A stretch of 64,000 bases of DNA from Hyphomicrobiales bacterium (GTDB taxonomy: Bacteria > Pseudomonadota > Alphaproteobacteria > Rhizobiales > Aestuariivirgaceae): positions 62,001-126,000 of the forward strand of contig JACPNZ010000030.1 of the NCBI GenBank assembly GCA_016185245.1. Reading direction: 5' to 3'. Of the stretch, positions 35,165 through 43,883 are shown one piece after another. Position numbers and translations under genes: made by a program. Under the pieces are notes generated by a model that was not told the DNA's origin, ran no database searches, and saw only the letters and a program-made list of their open reading frames with translations. Within the stretch, counting starts at the first letter, position 1, and every line of letters begins with the position of its first letter.

Positions 35165-36510
35165 CCGCGACCGTCGCCATTCTCGGTCGCCCCAATGTCG
35201 GCAAGTCCACCCTGTTCAACCGCCTGGTGGGGCGCAAGATCGCCCTCGTCGACAATCAGCCCGGCGTTACCCGCGACCGGCGCGAGGGCGAGGGCCGTAT
35301 CGGCGATCTGAAATTCCGCGTCTTCGACACGGCCGGGCTCGACGATGCCCGCAAGGACAGTCTCGAGGCCCGCATGAGCGCTCAGGCCGAGACCGCAATC
35401 GATGCCGCCGATCTGGTGTTCTTCGTGATCGACGCCCGCGCCGGAATAACGCCGGTTGACCGGGCCTTCGCCGAGCGCATCCGCCGGCGCGGCAAGCCTA
35501 CCGTCGTCGTCGCCAACAAGGCGGAAGCCCGCGAGGCCATGGCCGGGGTCCACGAAGCCTTTGAACTGGGCTTCGGCGAGCCGCTTGCCGTCTCCGCCGA
35601 GCACGGCGAGGGGATGGATCTTCTCTACGACGCCATCCTCCCCTATGCCAAATCGGCCGAAGGCGTGGTCGAGGAAGCGGAAGAAACCGCCAGCGGTCCC
35701 TTGCGGCTCGCTATCATCGGCCAGCCCAATGCCGGGAAATCGACGCTGGTCAACGCTCTCCTCGGTGAGGAACGCATGCTGACCGGCCCCGAGGCCGGCA
35801 TCACGCGCGATGCCATCGCCACGGCCTTCCGTTTCGAAGGCAACGACATCCGCCTGTGGGACACGGCCGGCATCCGGCGCAAGGCCAAGGTGGCGGGCAA
35901 GATCGAGAAGCTCGCCGTCGGAGATGCGCTGCGCGCCATCCGCTTCGCCGATTGCGTGGTGGTGCTGATCGATGCCTCGCTGCCGATCGAAAGCCAGGAC
36001 CTGACGCTGCTCGATCTCGTATCGCAGGAGGGTCGCGCCGTGGTGCTGGTGCTCAGCAAGTGGGATCTGGTCGAAGACAAGCAGAAGACCCTGAGGGAAG
36101 TCACCAGCAAGCTCGAAGACGTGCTGCCCGACATCCGCGGCGTGCCGGTCGTCACCCTGTCGGCCCAGCGCGAGCGTGGCCTCGATAAATTGATGCAGGC
36201 GGTGTTCGCCGCCGACAAGCGCTGGAACCACCGCATCCCGACCTCGCAAATCAACCGCTGGCTGGAAGCGGCGATCGAGCGTAACCCGCCGCCGGCACCG
36301 GGGGGCCGGCCCATCAAGATCCGCTATGCCACCCAGGCCAATGCCAGGCCGCCGACCTTCGCGCTGTTTGGCAACCAGTTGGCCAAGTTGCCGGAGAGCT
36401 ATCTGCGCTATCTGATGAACGGGCTCCGTCAGGACTTCGATCTCAAAGGCGTGCCCATCCGCTTCAGCCTGCGCGGCGGGAAAAACCCCTACGACAAGGA
36501 TCGGCGCTGA
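35161..36510 (+). CDS. der: Ribosome-biogenesis GTPase Der
   Basis: Der (EngA) is an essential double GTPase for 50S assembly. The 449-residue protein has two G domains, with P-loops GRPNVGKST near the start and GQPNAGKST around residue 185. Walker B-type motifs are DTAGL and DTAGI, specificity motifs NKAE and SKWD, and a C-terminal KH-like domain ends YDKDRR. The start at 35161 overlaps the lipoprotein stop (ATGA). A longer upstream reading of this frame is antisense-free but has no family sequence. Confidence 0.97.
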   Translation: MTATVAILGRPNVGKSTLFNRLVGRKIALVDNQPGVTRDRREGEGRIGDLKFRVFDTAGLDDARKDSLEARMSAQAETAIDAADLVFFVIDARAGITPVDRAFAERIRRRGKPTVVVANKAEAREAMAGVHEAFELGFGEPLAVSAEHGEGMDLLYDAILPYAKSAEGVVEEAEETASGPLRLAIIGQPNAGKSTLVNALLGEERMLTGPEAGITRDAIATAFRFEGNDIRLWDTAGIRRKAKVAGKIEKLAVGDALRAIRFADCVVVLIDASLPIESQDLTLLDLVSQEGRAVVLVLSKWDLVEDKQKTLREVTSKLEDVLPDIRGVPVVTLSAQRERGLDKLMQAVFAADKRWNHRIPTSQINRWLEAAIERNPPPAPGGRPIKIRYATQANARPPTFALFGNQLAKLPESYLRYLMNGLRQDFDLKGVPIRFSLRGGKNPYDKDRR

Positions 36511-36520
36511 CTAAAAACCA

Positions 36521-36553
36521 GGCCGCGGAACCCCTGATGCTGGCTCCGCGGCC
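36521..36553. terminator. Bidirectional terminator between der and hsp20
   Basis: GGCCGCGGA (36521-36529) and TCCGCGGCC (36545-36553) form a perfect 9-bp stem between two convergent genes. A short A-tract (AAAAACC) precedes it on the plus strand, giving a T-tract for the minus-strand gene. Confidence 0.65.
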
Positions 36554-36579
36554 CGTCGCCGTCCCTCGTACCCTGCGTC

Positions 36580-37068
36580 TCAGGCGGCGGCCTTGACCGC
36601 TATTTTCTGTACTTTTTGCTGGGCGGCCGGAGCCTTCGGCAGCACCACCTTGAGAACGCCCTTGTCGAAGGAGGCGTTGACCTTGTCGCCCATCACCTCA
36701 GTGGGAAGCGAGAATGAGCGCTCGAACATACCGTAGCTGCGCTCGACCAGATGATAATCCTTGTTCTTCTCGTCCTTCTCCTCCTTCTTCTCACCCCTGA
36801 CGGTGAGAATGCCTTCGCGCAACTGAACGTCGATGTCCTTGACGTCAACGCCCGGGATATCGGCGGTCACTTCGATCGCGCCATCGGTCTCGGCGATGTT
36901 GAACTTGACCGGCATCATGCCGTCGCGGCCCTCGGCCAGGGCCGGCACACTGCGGCCGAAATCGCGGAATACCTGGTCGATCTCCTTCTGCAAGGAGGAA
37001 AAGAGATCGCCGCCATAACCGCGTCCGAACAGATCGGGAAGGAAATGCTTTGTCATTTCAGTCTCCAT
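36580..37068 (-). CDS. Small heat-shock protein Hsp20
   Basis: The 162-residue alpha-crystallin-type chaperone has the core domain from KFNIAETDGAIEVTADIPGVD through ILTVRGEKKEE to YGMFERSFSLPTEV, and the conserved SFDKGVLKVVLPK near the end. It prevents aggregation of unfolded proteins. The start at 37068 and an in-frame ATG at 37056 both have GGAG upstream. The divergent promoter region shared with radA contains two perfect palindromes, one of them of FNR/FixK type. Confidence 0.93.
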   Translation of the reverse strand: METEMTKHFLPDLFGRGYGGDLFSSLQKEIDQVFRDFGRSVPALAEGRDGMMPVKFNIAETDGAIEVTADIPGVDVKDIDVQLREGILTVRGEKKEEKDEKNKDYHLVERSYGMFERSFSLPTEVMGDKVNASFDKGVLKVVLPKAPAAQQKVQKIAVKAAA

Positions 37069-37101
37069 CTTTCTCCATTCCCCTGCATCGGATTAACCAT
37101 A

Positions 37102-37116
37102 GCCGAATAATTCGGC
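37102..37116. promoter_or_regulatory. Perfect palindrome in the hsp20/radA control region
   Basis: GCCGAATAATTCGGC is a perfect 6-3-6 inverted repeat about 35 bases upstream of hsp20. The binding protein is unknown. Confidence 0.4.
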
Positions 37117-37122
37117 CACACA

Positions 37123-37136
37123 TTGACACACGTCAA
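37123..37136. promoter_or_regulatory. FNR/FixK-type box between hsp20 and radA
   Basis: TTGACACACGTCAA fits the TTGA-N6-TCAA half-site layout of FNR/FixK regulators, with extra symmetry (TTGAC-N4-GTCAA). It is about 55 bases upstream of hsp20 and 41 upstream of radA. Confidence 0.45.
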
Positions 37137-37177
37137 ATCCCCTTGCGTTCGTCATTTGTTCTAGGTTAAATGGCATA

Positions 37178-38569
37178 ATGGCTAAGGCATTATCCACTTT
37201 CGTCTGCCAGTCCTGTGGGGGCACCTCGTCCAAATGGTCGGGGCGTTGCGATGCCTGCGGGGCCTGGAACACCATCATTGTCGAACCGGCGGCAGCCCCC
37301 ATTTCGGGCGCCAAGGGGGGGCGCCTTACGGCCGGCAGCCCCACCCGGCTGGTCGGCCTCAAGGGCGAGACCGCGACACCGCCGCGCATCGTCACGGGGA
37401 TAAGCGAACTGGACCGGGTGGCGGGCGGCGGCTTCGTGCCGGGCTCCGGCGTGTTGATCGGCGGCGATCCCGGCATCGGCAAGTCGACGCTTCTGCTGCA
37501 GGCGCTGGCGGAACTCGCCCGGGCCGGCCGGCGCGTCGTCTATGTGTCGGGCGAAGAGGCGGTAGCCCAGGTGCGGCTCAGGGCCGAACGCCTGGGCCTG
37601 GCCGACACGGGCGTGCTGCTGGCGACCGAAACCAACGTTTCCGACATCATCGCCACCCTGAACGAAGGCGGCCCGCCGGCGGTTGCCGTCATCGATTCGA
37701 TCCAGACCCTGTGGGCTCCGGCAATCGAGGCCGCCCCCGGCACGGTGTCCCAGCTCAAGGCGGGGGCCGAGGCGCTGATCCGTTTCGCCAAGCAGAAGGG
37801 CACGGCCGTGCTGCTGGTCGGCCACGTCACCAAGGAAGGTCAGATCGCCGGCCCCCGGGTGATCGAGCACATGGTCGACACGGTGCTCTATTTCGAAGGC
37901 GACCGGGGCCACCAGTACCGCATCCTGCGGGCGGTCAAGAACCGCTTCGGCCCCACCGACGAGATCGGCGTGTTCGAGATGTCGGATGGCGGCCTCGCCG
38001 AGGTCGCCAACCCATCGCGGCTGTTCATGGGGCAGGGCGAAGCGCCGGCTCCCGGCACGGCGGTGTTCGCCGGCATCGAGGGCACCAGGCCCTTGCTCAT
38101 CGAGGTGCAGGCGCTGGTGTCGCCGTCGCCCTTGGGAACGCCCCGCCGCACCGCGGTTGGCTGGGATTCCAACCGGCTTGCCATGATCCTCGCGGTGCTC
38201 GAGGCCCGCGGCGGCATCGCCATCGGTGCCAACGACGTGTTCCTCAACGTGGCGGGTGGGCTGAGAGTCAAGGAGCCCGCCGCCGATCTGGCGGTGGCGG
38301 CTGCACTGCTCTCCTCGCTCACCGGTACGGTTATACCCGCCGGCACGGTGATCTTCGGGGAGATTGCGCTGTCGGGCGCCATCCGTCCGGTGGGCCAGAC
38401 CGAGGCCCGCCTTAAGGAAGCCCAAAAGCTCGGGCTGAAGGAGGCGGTTATCGCCGCGGCGGCCGATCCACCGGCGTCCAGGGGGCTCCGGGTTAAGTCG
38501 CTCGAGACCATCATGGACCTGGTGGCGTGGACCGTCGCGCAGGACAAGGGACTGCGTCGAATAGCCTAG
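37178..38569 (+). CDS. radA: DNA repair protein RadA (Sms)
   Basis: RadA is a RecA-like, DnaB-type motor that promotes branch migration in recombination. The 463-residue protein has a four-cysteine zinc finger (C10, C13, C24, C27), Walker A GGDPGIGKSTLLLQ, the RadA-specific VKNRFGPTDEIG motif and a C-terminal Lon-protease-like domain (SGAIRPVGQTEARLKEA). It leads into cvpA-purF, the usual alphaproteobacterial order. Confidence 0.97.
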   Translation: MAKALSTFVCQSCGGTSSKWSGRCDACGAWNTIIVEPAAAPISGAKGGRLTAGSPTRLVGLKGETATPPRIVTGISELDRVAGGGFVPGSGVLIGGDPGIGKSTLLLQALAELARAGRRVVYVSGEEAVAQVRLRAERLGLADTGVLLATETNVSDIIATLNEGGPPAVAVIDSIQTLWAPAIEAAPGTVSQLKAGAEALIRFAKQKGTAVLLVGHVTKEGQIAGPRVIEHMVDTVLYFEGDRGHQYRILRAVKNRFGPTDEIGVFEMSDGGLAEVANPSRLFMGQGEAPAPGTAVFAGIEGTRPLLIEVQALVSPSPLGTPRRTAVGWDSNRLAMILAVLEARGGIAIGANDVFLNVAGGLRVKEPAADLAVAAALLSSLTGTVIPAGTVIFGEIALSGAIRPVGQTEARLKEAQKLGLKEAVIAAAADPPASRGLRVKSLETIMDLVAWTVAQDKGLRRIA

Positions 38570-38621
38570 AATGACTGGCCAAAGCTCCCTATAAGGTGCG
38601 CTTCAGGCACGGATACGGTTC

Positions 38622-39311
38622 ATGGGTTTCCAGCTTCTCGACCTCATTCTTCTCGGCATCATGTTGATTTCCGGCCTTCTGGCGTTGGCCCGCGGCTTTA
38701 CCCGCGAGGCTCTGTCGCTGGTCGCCTGGGGCCTCGCGGCCCTTGCCGCCTATTTTGCCATCAAGCAGCCGAAGCTCCTCGACCTTGCCATGACCAAGGT
38801 TCCGTTCATCACCACGCCGATCCTGGCACAGATCGCGGTGGGGGCGGCTGCCTTCCTGGTGGTGCTGGTGGTCGTTTCGGTGGTCAGCGTCAAAATTTCC
38901 GACATGGTGGTCGATTCCTCGGCCGGCGGCTTCGACCGCACGCTGGGCTTCTTCTATGGGCTGGCCCGCGGTTTCGTGCTGGTGGCCATCGCTTATCTGT
39001 TCTACGGCTGGCTTCTGCCGTTTGACCGCCAGGAGGTGTGGGTGAAGGAGGCGCGCAGCCTGCCCTACATCAAATATGTGGGTGACAAGCTGCTGGCCTT
39101 CATGCCGGCGGAGATTGCCGATACGCTCTCCAAGACAGCGCTGCAGAAAACAACCGAACCCCCCGCGGCGGCCAAGGGAAACAATGAGGCCGGCTATCAG
39201 AACAACGAGACCCAGGGCCTCGGCAATCTCATCGAAGGAACCGGCGGCGATACCGCTGCCCCGCAAGCCCCGCAGTTCGGCCAAAGCAGCGGCCAGAGCA
39301 CCGGACAATGA
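38622..39311 (+). CDS. cvpA: CvpA-family membrane protein
   Basis: The 229-residue protein has four hydrophobic segments and the family pattern FQLLDLILLGIMLISGLLALARGFTREALSLVAW, then GFFYGLARGFVLVAI. A low-complexity Gln/Ser/Gly tail follows. CvpA proteins are tied to colicin V export or envelope homeostasis and often precede purF. The stop overlaps the purF start by 4 bases. Confidence 0.9.
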   Translation: MGFQLLDLILLGIMLISGLLALARGFTREALSLVAWGLAALAAYFAIKQPKLLDLAMTKVPFITTPILAQIAVGAAAFLVVLVVVSVVSVKISDMVVDSSAGGFDRTLGFFYGLARGFVLVAIAYLFYGWLLPFDRQEVWVKEARSLPYIKYVGDKLLAFMPAEIADTLSKTALQKTTEPPAAAKGNNEAGYQNNETQGLGNLIEGTGGDTAAPQAPQFGQSSGQSTGQ

Positions 39312-40768
39312 ACAGTACCATTAACATCGATCTCGATGGCGACCGGCTGCGCGAGGAGTGTGGGGTTTTCGGAGTCTTCGGCCATGCTGACGCGGCGGCC
39401 CTGACCGCTCTTGGCCTCCATGCCCTGCAGCATCGTGGACAGGAGGCGGCCGGCATTGTCTCCTTCGACGGCGAGCGCTTCCAGACCGAGCGGCGTCTGG
39501 GTCTGGTCGGCGACCATTTCTCCAGCGGCAAGATCATCGAGCGGTTGAAAGGCTCGATGGCGCTGGGACACGTGCGCTATTCGACCACCGGCGAAACCAT
39601 CCTGCGCAATGTCCAGCCGATGTTCGCCGAACTGGCGTCGGGGGGCCTGGCGGTTGCCCACAACGGCAATATCACCAATGGGCTAACGCTTCGCCGCGAG
39701 CTCATTTCCCAGGGCTGCATCTGCCAATCGACCTCCGACACCGAGGTGGTCCTGCATCTCGTCGCCAGGTCGCAGAAGTCGCGCATGGTCGAGCGCTACA
39801 TCGACGCGCTCCGCTCGCTGGAAGGCGCTTATGCGCTGGTGGCTCTGACCAACAAGAAGCTGATCGGCGCCCGCGATCCGCTCGGCATCCGGCCGCTCAT
39901 TCTCGGCAAGCTGAACGACGCCTATATCCTGTGCTCGGAGACCTGCGCCCTCGACATCATCGGCGCCAAGTTCGTGCGCGAGGTGGAGAACGGCGAGGTG
40001 GTGGTGATCTCGGAGGAGGGGATCGAGTCGCACCGGCCCTTCCCGCGCCAGCCGGCCAGGCCCTGCATCTTCGAATATATCTACTTCTCGCGGCCCGACT
40101 CGGTTCTGGGCGGGCGCTCGATCTACGAGGTGCGCAAGGCCATGGGCCGGCAGCTGGCGCTCGAATCTCCGGTTGCCGCCGACGTCGTGGTGCCGATCCC
40201 CGATTCGGGCGTGCCGGCGGCCTTGGGCTTTGCCCAGGCGACCGGAATTCCCTTCGAGCTGGGCATCATCCGCAACCATTATGTCGGCCGCACCTTCATC
40301 GAGCCGACCCAAACGATCCGCTCGCTCGGCGTCAAGCTCAAGCACAACGCTAACCGCGCGGCGGTGGCGGGAAAGCGCGTGGTGCTGATCGACGATTCGA
40401 TCGTGCGCGGTACCACCTCGGTCAAGATCGTGCGCATGATGTACGAGGCCGGTGCCCGCGAAGTGCACATGCGGATTTCGAGTCCGCCGATAGCACACCC
40501 GGATTTCTACGGCATCGACACGCCGGAGCAGACATCGCTGCTCGCCGCCACCCACACGCTGGCCGAAATGCGCGACTATATCGGCGTCGCTTCGCTGGCC
40601 TTCCTGTCGGTCGATGGCATCTACAAGGCGGTGGGCTTCGAGGGCCGCGACGCGCACCGGCCGCAGTTCACCGACCATTGCTTCACCGGCGATTATCCAA
40701 CACCCCTCACGGATCTCACCGGCGAGCGCGGCAAGCAGCAGCTGTCGCTTCTGGCGGAAGCGGGCTGA
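39308..40768 (+). CDS. purF: Amidophosphoribosyltransferase
   Basis: PurF makes 5-phosphoribosylamine from PRPP and glutamine, the first step of purine synthesis. The 486-residue protein begins with a 17-residue propeptide. Processing would expose the nucleophile C18 in EECGVFGVFG. The Ntn glutaminase domain (RYSTTG, NGNITN) is followed by the PRPP-binding motif VLIDDSIVRGTTS. Together with guaB and guaA it shows that the window holds much of the purine pathway. Confidence 0.98.
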   Translation: MNSTINIDLDGDRLREECGVFGVFGHADAAALTALGLHALQHRGQEAAGIVSFDGERFQTERRLGLVGDHFSSGKIIERLKGSMALGHVRYSTTGETILRNVQPMFAELASGGLAVAHNGNITNGLTLRRELISQGCICQSTSDTEVVLHLVARSQKSRMVERYIDALRSLEGAYALVALTNKKLIGARDPLGIRPLILGKLNDAYILCSETCALDIIGAKFVREVENGEVVVISEEGIESHRPFPRQPARPCIFEYIYFSRPDSVLGGRSIYEVRKAMGRQLALESPVAADVVVPIPDSGVPAALGFAQATGIPFELGIIRNHYVGRTFIEPTQTIRSLGVKLKHNANRAAVAGKRVVLIDDSIVRGTTSVKIVRMMYEAGAREVHMRISSPPIAHPDFYGIDTPEQTSLLAATHTLAEMRDYIGVASLAFLSVDGIYKAVGFEGRDAHRPQFTDHCFTGDYPTPLTDLTGERGKQQLSLLAEAG

Positions 40769-40773
40769 GGTCC

Positions 40774-41523
40774 ATGGCCGGCCTCTTGAAGGACCGCGTC
40801 GCGGTCGTCACTGGCGCGTCGCGCGGGCTTGGCCGGGCTACCGCACTGGTTCTGGCCCGCGAAGGCGCCCATGTCATCGCACTCGCCCGCACCGAGGGGG
40901 GCCTGGTCGAGCTTGACGACGAGATCAGGACGCTGGGCGGCTCGGCCACTTTGGTGCCGGCCAGCATGACCGACTATGCGGCGCTCGACCGGCTGGGGGC
41001 GGCGATCTTCGAACGCTGGAAGAGGCTCGACATCGTGATCGGCAATGCCGGCATCCTCGGCAAGCTGACCCCCATCACCCATGTCGACCAGAAACTGTGG
41101 GACGAGGTGATGGCGGTCAATGTCACCGCCAACTATCGTTTGCTCCGCTCGCTCGATCCGCTGCTGCGAGCCAGCGATGCGGGGCGCGCCGTGTTCGTCA
41201 CCTCCGGACTTGCCCAACGGTGCTGGGCCTATTGGGGGCCCTATTCGATCTCCAAGGCGGCGCTGGAGGCGATGGTCAAGACCTATGCGGCCGAAACCCT
41301 GACCACGCCGGTCCGCGCCAACTGCTTCAGCCCCGGCGCGACGCGCACCCGGATGCGCAGCCTTGCCATGCCGGGCGAGGACCCCGAAACGCTGCCGGCG
41401 CCGGAAACCGTGGCCGAACAAATCCTGCCCATGTGCCTGCCGGACTTCACCGATGCGGGGGCGGTGTGGAAATACGCCGAGGCCGGGCTCTACCGGCAGT
41501 ATCCGGGGATTGAGGGGGCGTAG
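40774..41523 (+). CDS. SDR-family oxidoreductase
   Basis: The 249-residue protein is a short-chain dehydrogenase with the nucleotide motif VTGASRGLG, the NAG motif in GNAGILG and the catalytic YSISK. The substrate is unknown. An SDR directly after purF is a conserved alphaproteobacterial arrangement. The start at 40774 lies 5 bases after the purF stop and gives the standard N-terminus LLKDRVAVVTGAS. Confidence 0.92.
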   Translation: MAGLLKDRVAVVTGASRGLGRATALVLAREGAHVIALARTEGGLVELDDEIRTLGGSATLVPASMTDYAALDRLGAAIFERWKRLDIVIGNAGILGKLTPITHVDQKLWDEVMAVNVTANYRLLRSLDPLLRASDAGRAVFVTSGLAQRCWAYWGPYSISKAALEAMVKTYAAETLTTPVRANCFSPGATRTRMRSLAMPGEDPETLPAPETVAEQILPMCLPDFTDAGAVWKYAEAGLYRQYPGIEGA

Positions 41524-41526
41524 AGA

Positions 41527-41610
41527 GCACTTTCTGCCTCTCCGCAAGGGGGAGGGATGGCTCAGCTCCCACCCCGCAAACCTCCCCCGCCCGTCGCCCA
41601 TGGCTAGGAG
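41527..41610. repeat. GC-rich palindromic intergenic element
   Basis: GGGGGAGG (41548-41555) and CCTCCCCC (41581-41588) form the core of a hairpin between the SDR and MAPEG genes. The composition resembles the larger element at 62728-62864. Confidence 0.5.
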
Positions 41611-41733
41611 TTTTCTATTGCCGATGATAAGATTGTCTTGCTCATGAGTCTGGCGCGTCCCCCGAGGTCTGCCGACTGTGGCGGGCTATCGGTTGGACGG
41701 CAATCGCCAGGCCTGCAAAAGGGGGACTGACAA

Positions 41734-42123
41734 ATGACCACCGATCTCAAGATGCTGGCCTGGGTCGCCGGCCTCACCGCGCTGATGTGGGTGCCCTATA
41801 TCCTCGCCCGCATGCAAACATCCGGCATCATGAACACGCTCACCTATGCCGCCGATAACGATCCGCTGCCGGCCTGGGCCGAGCGGGCCAAGCGGGCCCA
41901 TCGCAACGCCGTCGAAAATCTCGTGCCCTTCGCCGCCGTGGTGCTGATAGCCCATGCGGCAGGGGTGGCCAATGACACCACGATCACCTGGTCGGTCATC
42001 TATCTCTTGGCCCGCATTGTCCACTATTTCGGCTATCTCTCGACCGTGCCGTTCGTCCGCACCGGTGCCTTCGCAGTGGGCTGGCTCGCCATCATGGTGA
42101 TCTTCCTGCAGATCGTCGCTTGA
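41734..42123 (+). CDS. MAPEG-family membrane protein
   Basis: The 129-residue protein has four hydrophobic segments and the MAPEG pattern AKRAHRNAVENLVPFAAVVLIAH, then LARIVHYFGYLSTVPFVRT. It is only distantly similar to the MAPEG protein at 6014. The substrate is unknown. Starts after a GGGGGAC-type site. Confidence 0.88.
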   Translation: MTTDLKMLAWVAGLTALMWVPYILARMQTSGIMNTLTYAADNDPLPAWAERAKRAHRNAVENLVPFAAVVLIAHAAGVANDTTITWSVIYLLARIVHYFGYLSTVPFVRTGAFAVGWLAIMVIFLQIVA

Positions 42124-42181
42124 AACCGCCGGTGGGCGTGCCATACTGGGCAATCGTCAACAGCTGAAAGGGGGTGATCCG

Positions 42182-42253
42182 ATGTCGAGTGAGTTCACTG
42201 CGTTTGGAGAACGCCTCGTGCGGATCGTCGGCCTTGCGGGAGCAATGGCCTGA
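42182..42253 (+). CDS. Candidate micro-ORF, 23 residues, ahead of a strong terminator
   Basis: AAAGGGGGTGATCCG precedes an ATG at 42182 that opens a 23-codon frame (MSSEFTAFGERLVRIVGLAG, then AMA). An intrinsic terminator follows 42 bases after the stop. Either a tiny protein gene or the coding part of a small RNA; there is no downstream gene on this strand for it to regulate as a leader peptide. Confidence 0.4.
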   Translation: MSSEFTAFGERLVRIVGLAGAMA

Positions 42254-42294
42254 CGCTCACGATATCGGGATGCTCCAAGCGCATCTCACGGGAA

Positions 42295-42320
42295 GGGCCG
42301 CCGAAAGGTGGCCCTTTTTT
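42295..42320 (+). terminator. Rho-independent terminator
   Basis: GGGCCGCC (42295-42302), a GAAA loop and GGTGGCCC (42307-42314) are followed by six T. It closes the transcript carrying the 23-codon frame. Confidence 0.85.
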
Positions 42321-42329
42321 GTGGGCTGA

Positions 42330-42992
42330 TCAGGCAGCCGATGCCGGCTCGGAGAGATTTTCTTTCACCAGGGCCACTACCCGATCCCTCTTGTCTTTGC
42401 GCCATCCTCGCGGATGCCTCGTAACTATAGCAATTGAATCCTTCAATTCGAACGCCTGCCTAACCCCATCTTGAAGCAAGATCGCGCTATGCTTGTAGCC
42501 TCGATCTCGAATGAGCTCTTGTATTTCATGCTCGGCGAAGCTCCCAGTGACAAACAACAATACTCTTGGTTGAAGCGCGTCCATTTCGTCGTGTAGAGCT
42601 GCAATATGGGCAGAAGACAGATGTGGCCAATACTTTCTCGGCGGTTCGCCGCCACCCCTTTTGTCCATCTTGCAAACATTTGTCCAAGCAAGGTTCCTTC
42701 GTGTGGGGTCCAAATCGTCTGCCATGTGCCAAAACAACGAATTTGGGTGCAGTCTTTCAACCATCCAACGGGTAGAGGCCGCAATACTTCGAGACTGTTC
42801 GTAGTCTGAACCCACGTCGGCACCTAGCGGTCCAGCGCTCTGCCCAATGTAGAGCAGACCATCCGGCTTGACGTGCGGACCAATTCCAGTGGCAAACACA
42901 CCTGCTTCAGCCCAACCGGCCCTCACCGCCTCGCAATTCATCTCAACCAAGGCATTCCAATTTTTTACCGAAATCGTCGTTTTCCGCTGCAT
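42330..42992 (-). CDS. Uracil-DNA-glycosylase-superfamily-like protein (tentative)
   Basis: The protein has 220 residues from the ATG at 42992, which has GAGG nine bases upstream. Segments resemble the UDG superfamily: GLLYIGQSAGPLG for the first motif, LAWTNVCKMDKRGG with a central Asn, VLLFVTGSFAEHEI for a core strand, and VTRHPRGWRKDKRD in the position of the HPS-type motif. The match is weak and only the fold is suggested. GC content and codon use are lower than the neighbours, which points to recent acquisition. It is isolated between a terminator and the mlaF operon. Confidence 0.5.
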   Translation of the reverse strand: MQRKTTISVKNWNALVEMNCEAVRAGWAEAGVFATGIGPHVKPDGLLYIGQSAGPLGADVGSDYEQSRSIAASTRWMVERLHPNSLFWHMADDLDPTRRNLAWTNVCKMDKRGGGEPPRKYWPHLSSAHIAALHDEMDALQPRVLLFVTGSFAEHEIQELIRDRGYKHSAILLQDGVRQAFELKDSIAIVTRHPRGWRKDKRDRVVALVKENLSEPASAA

Positions 42993-43106
42993 GGTGGTCG
43001 CCCTCAATGTGCCGAGCCGAAGCACACGCTGCCCTATCGCTCTAAACTATCAATTATGTCGAGGGGTAAATTTCTATTAACAGTTAAAGTGTGATCAAGC
43101 TGGCGG

Positions 43107-43880
43107 CTAGGGCCGCAACACGTCCATATGGATCGGGCCTTCGGCGCGGCCGTTGATGAATTGTTCGACGAAAGGGTTGCCGGAGCGGTCGATCTTCTTG
43201 GCCGGGCCCTGCCAGACGATCTCGCCCTTGTGGATCATGGCGATGTCGTCGGCGATCTTGCGGGCCGAGGCCATGTCATGGGTGATCGAGATGGTCGTGG
43301 CGCCGAGGCGCTCGACGCAGTCGACGATCAGATTGTTGATGACGTCGGCCATGATCGGATCGAGCCCCGTCGTCGGTTCGTCGAAGAAGATCACATCCGG
43401 GTCGGCGGCGATGGCGCGGGCGAGCCCCACCCGCTTCTGCATGCCGCCGGAAAGCTCCGCCGGATAGAGCTGGGCCACGTCCTCGCCGAGGCCCACCTGG
43501 CCGAGTTTTTCAAGCGCAATCTCGCGGGCCTGGCCCCTCGCCATGTTGCGGCCCTGGATCAGCCCGAAGGCGACATTCTCCCAGACGGGAAGCGAGTCGA
43601 ACAAGGCCGAGCCTTGGAACAGCATGCCGAAATGCTGGAGATAGGCGTCGCGAGCCTTGCCCCTGAGGCCCGTCACCTCCTCGCCCGCCACCTTGATCGA
43701 GCCCGCCTCGGGGCGGAGGATGCCGAGGATACATTTGAGCATCACCGACTTGCCCGTGCCTGAGCCGCCGATCACCACCAGCGAATGGCCGCGCGGCACC
43801 GACAGCGTCAGGCCGTTCAGCACCGGCTTTGCCCCGAATGACTTGTGCACGCCCGAAAGTACGATGTGCGCGTCAGTCAT
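43107..43880 (-). CDS. mlaF: Mla-type lipid transport ATPase
   Basis: The 257-residue ABC ATPase of the MCE/Mla lipid transport system has Walker A GGSGTGKSV, signature LSGGMQKR and Walker B VIFFDEPTTGLD. It energises phospholipid movement across the envelope with MlaE. It starts 3 bases after the mlaE stop. No mlaD (MCE) gene is adjacent in this window; the operon instead continues from alr. Confidence 0.93.
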   Translation of the reverse strand: MTDAHIVLSGVHKSFGAKPVLNGLTLSVPRGHSLVVIGGSGTGKSVMLKCILGILRPEAGSIKVAGEEVTGLRGKARDAYLQHFGMLFQGSALFDSLPVWENVAFGLIQGRNMARGQAREIALEKLGQVGLGEDVAQLYPAELSGGMQKRVGLARAIAADPDVIFFDEPTTGLDPIMADVINNLIVDCVERLGATTISITHDMASARKIADDIAMIHKGEIVWQGPAKKIDRSGNPFVEQFINGRAEGPIHMDVLRP

Positions 43881-43883
43881 CGC

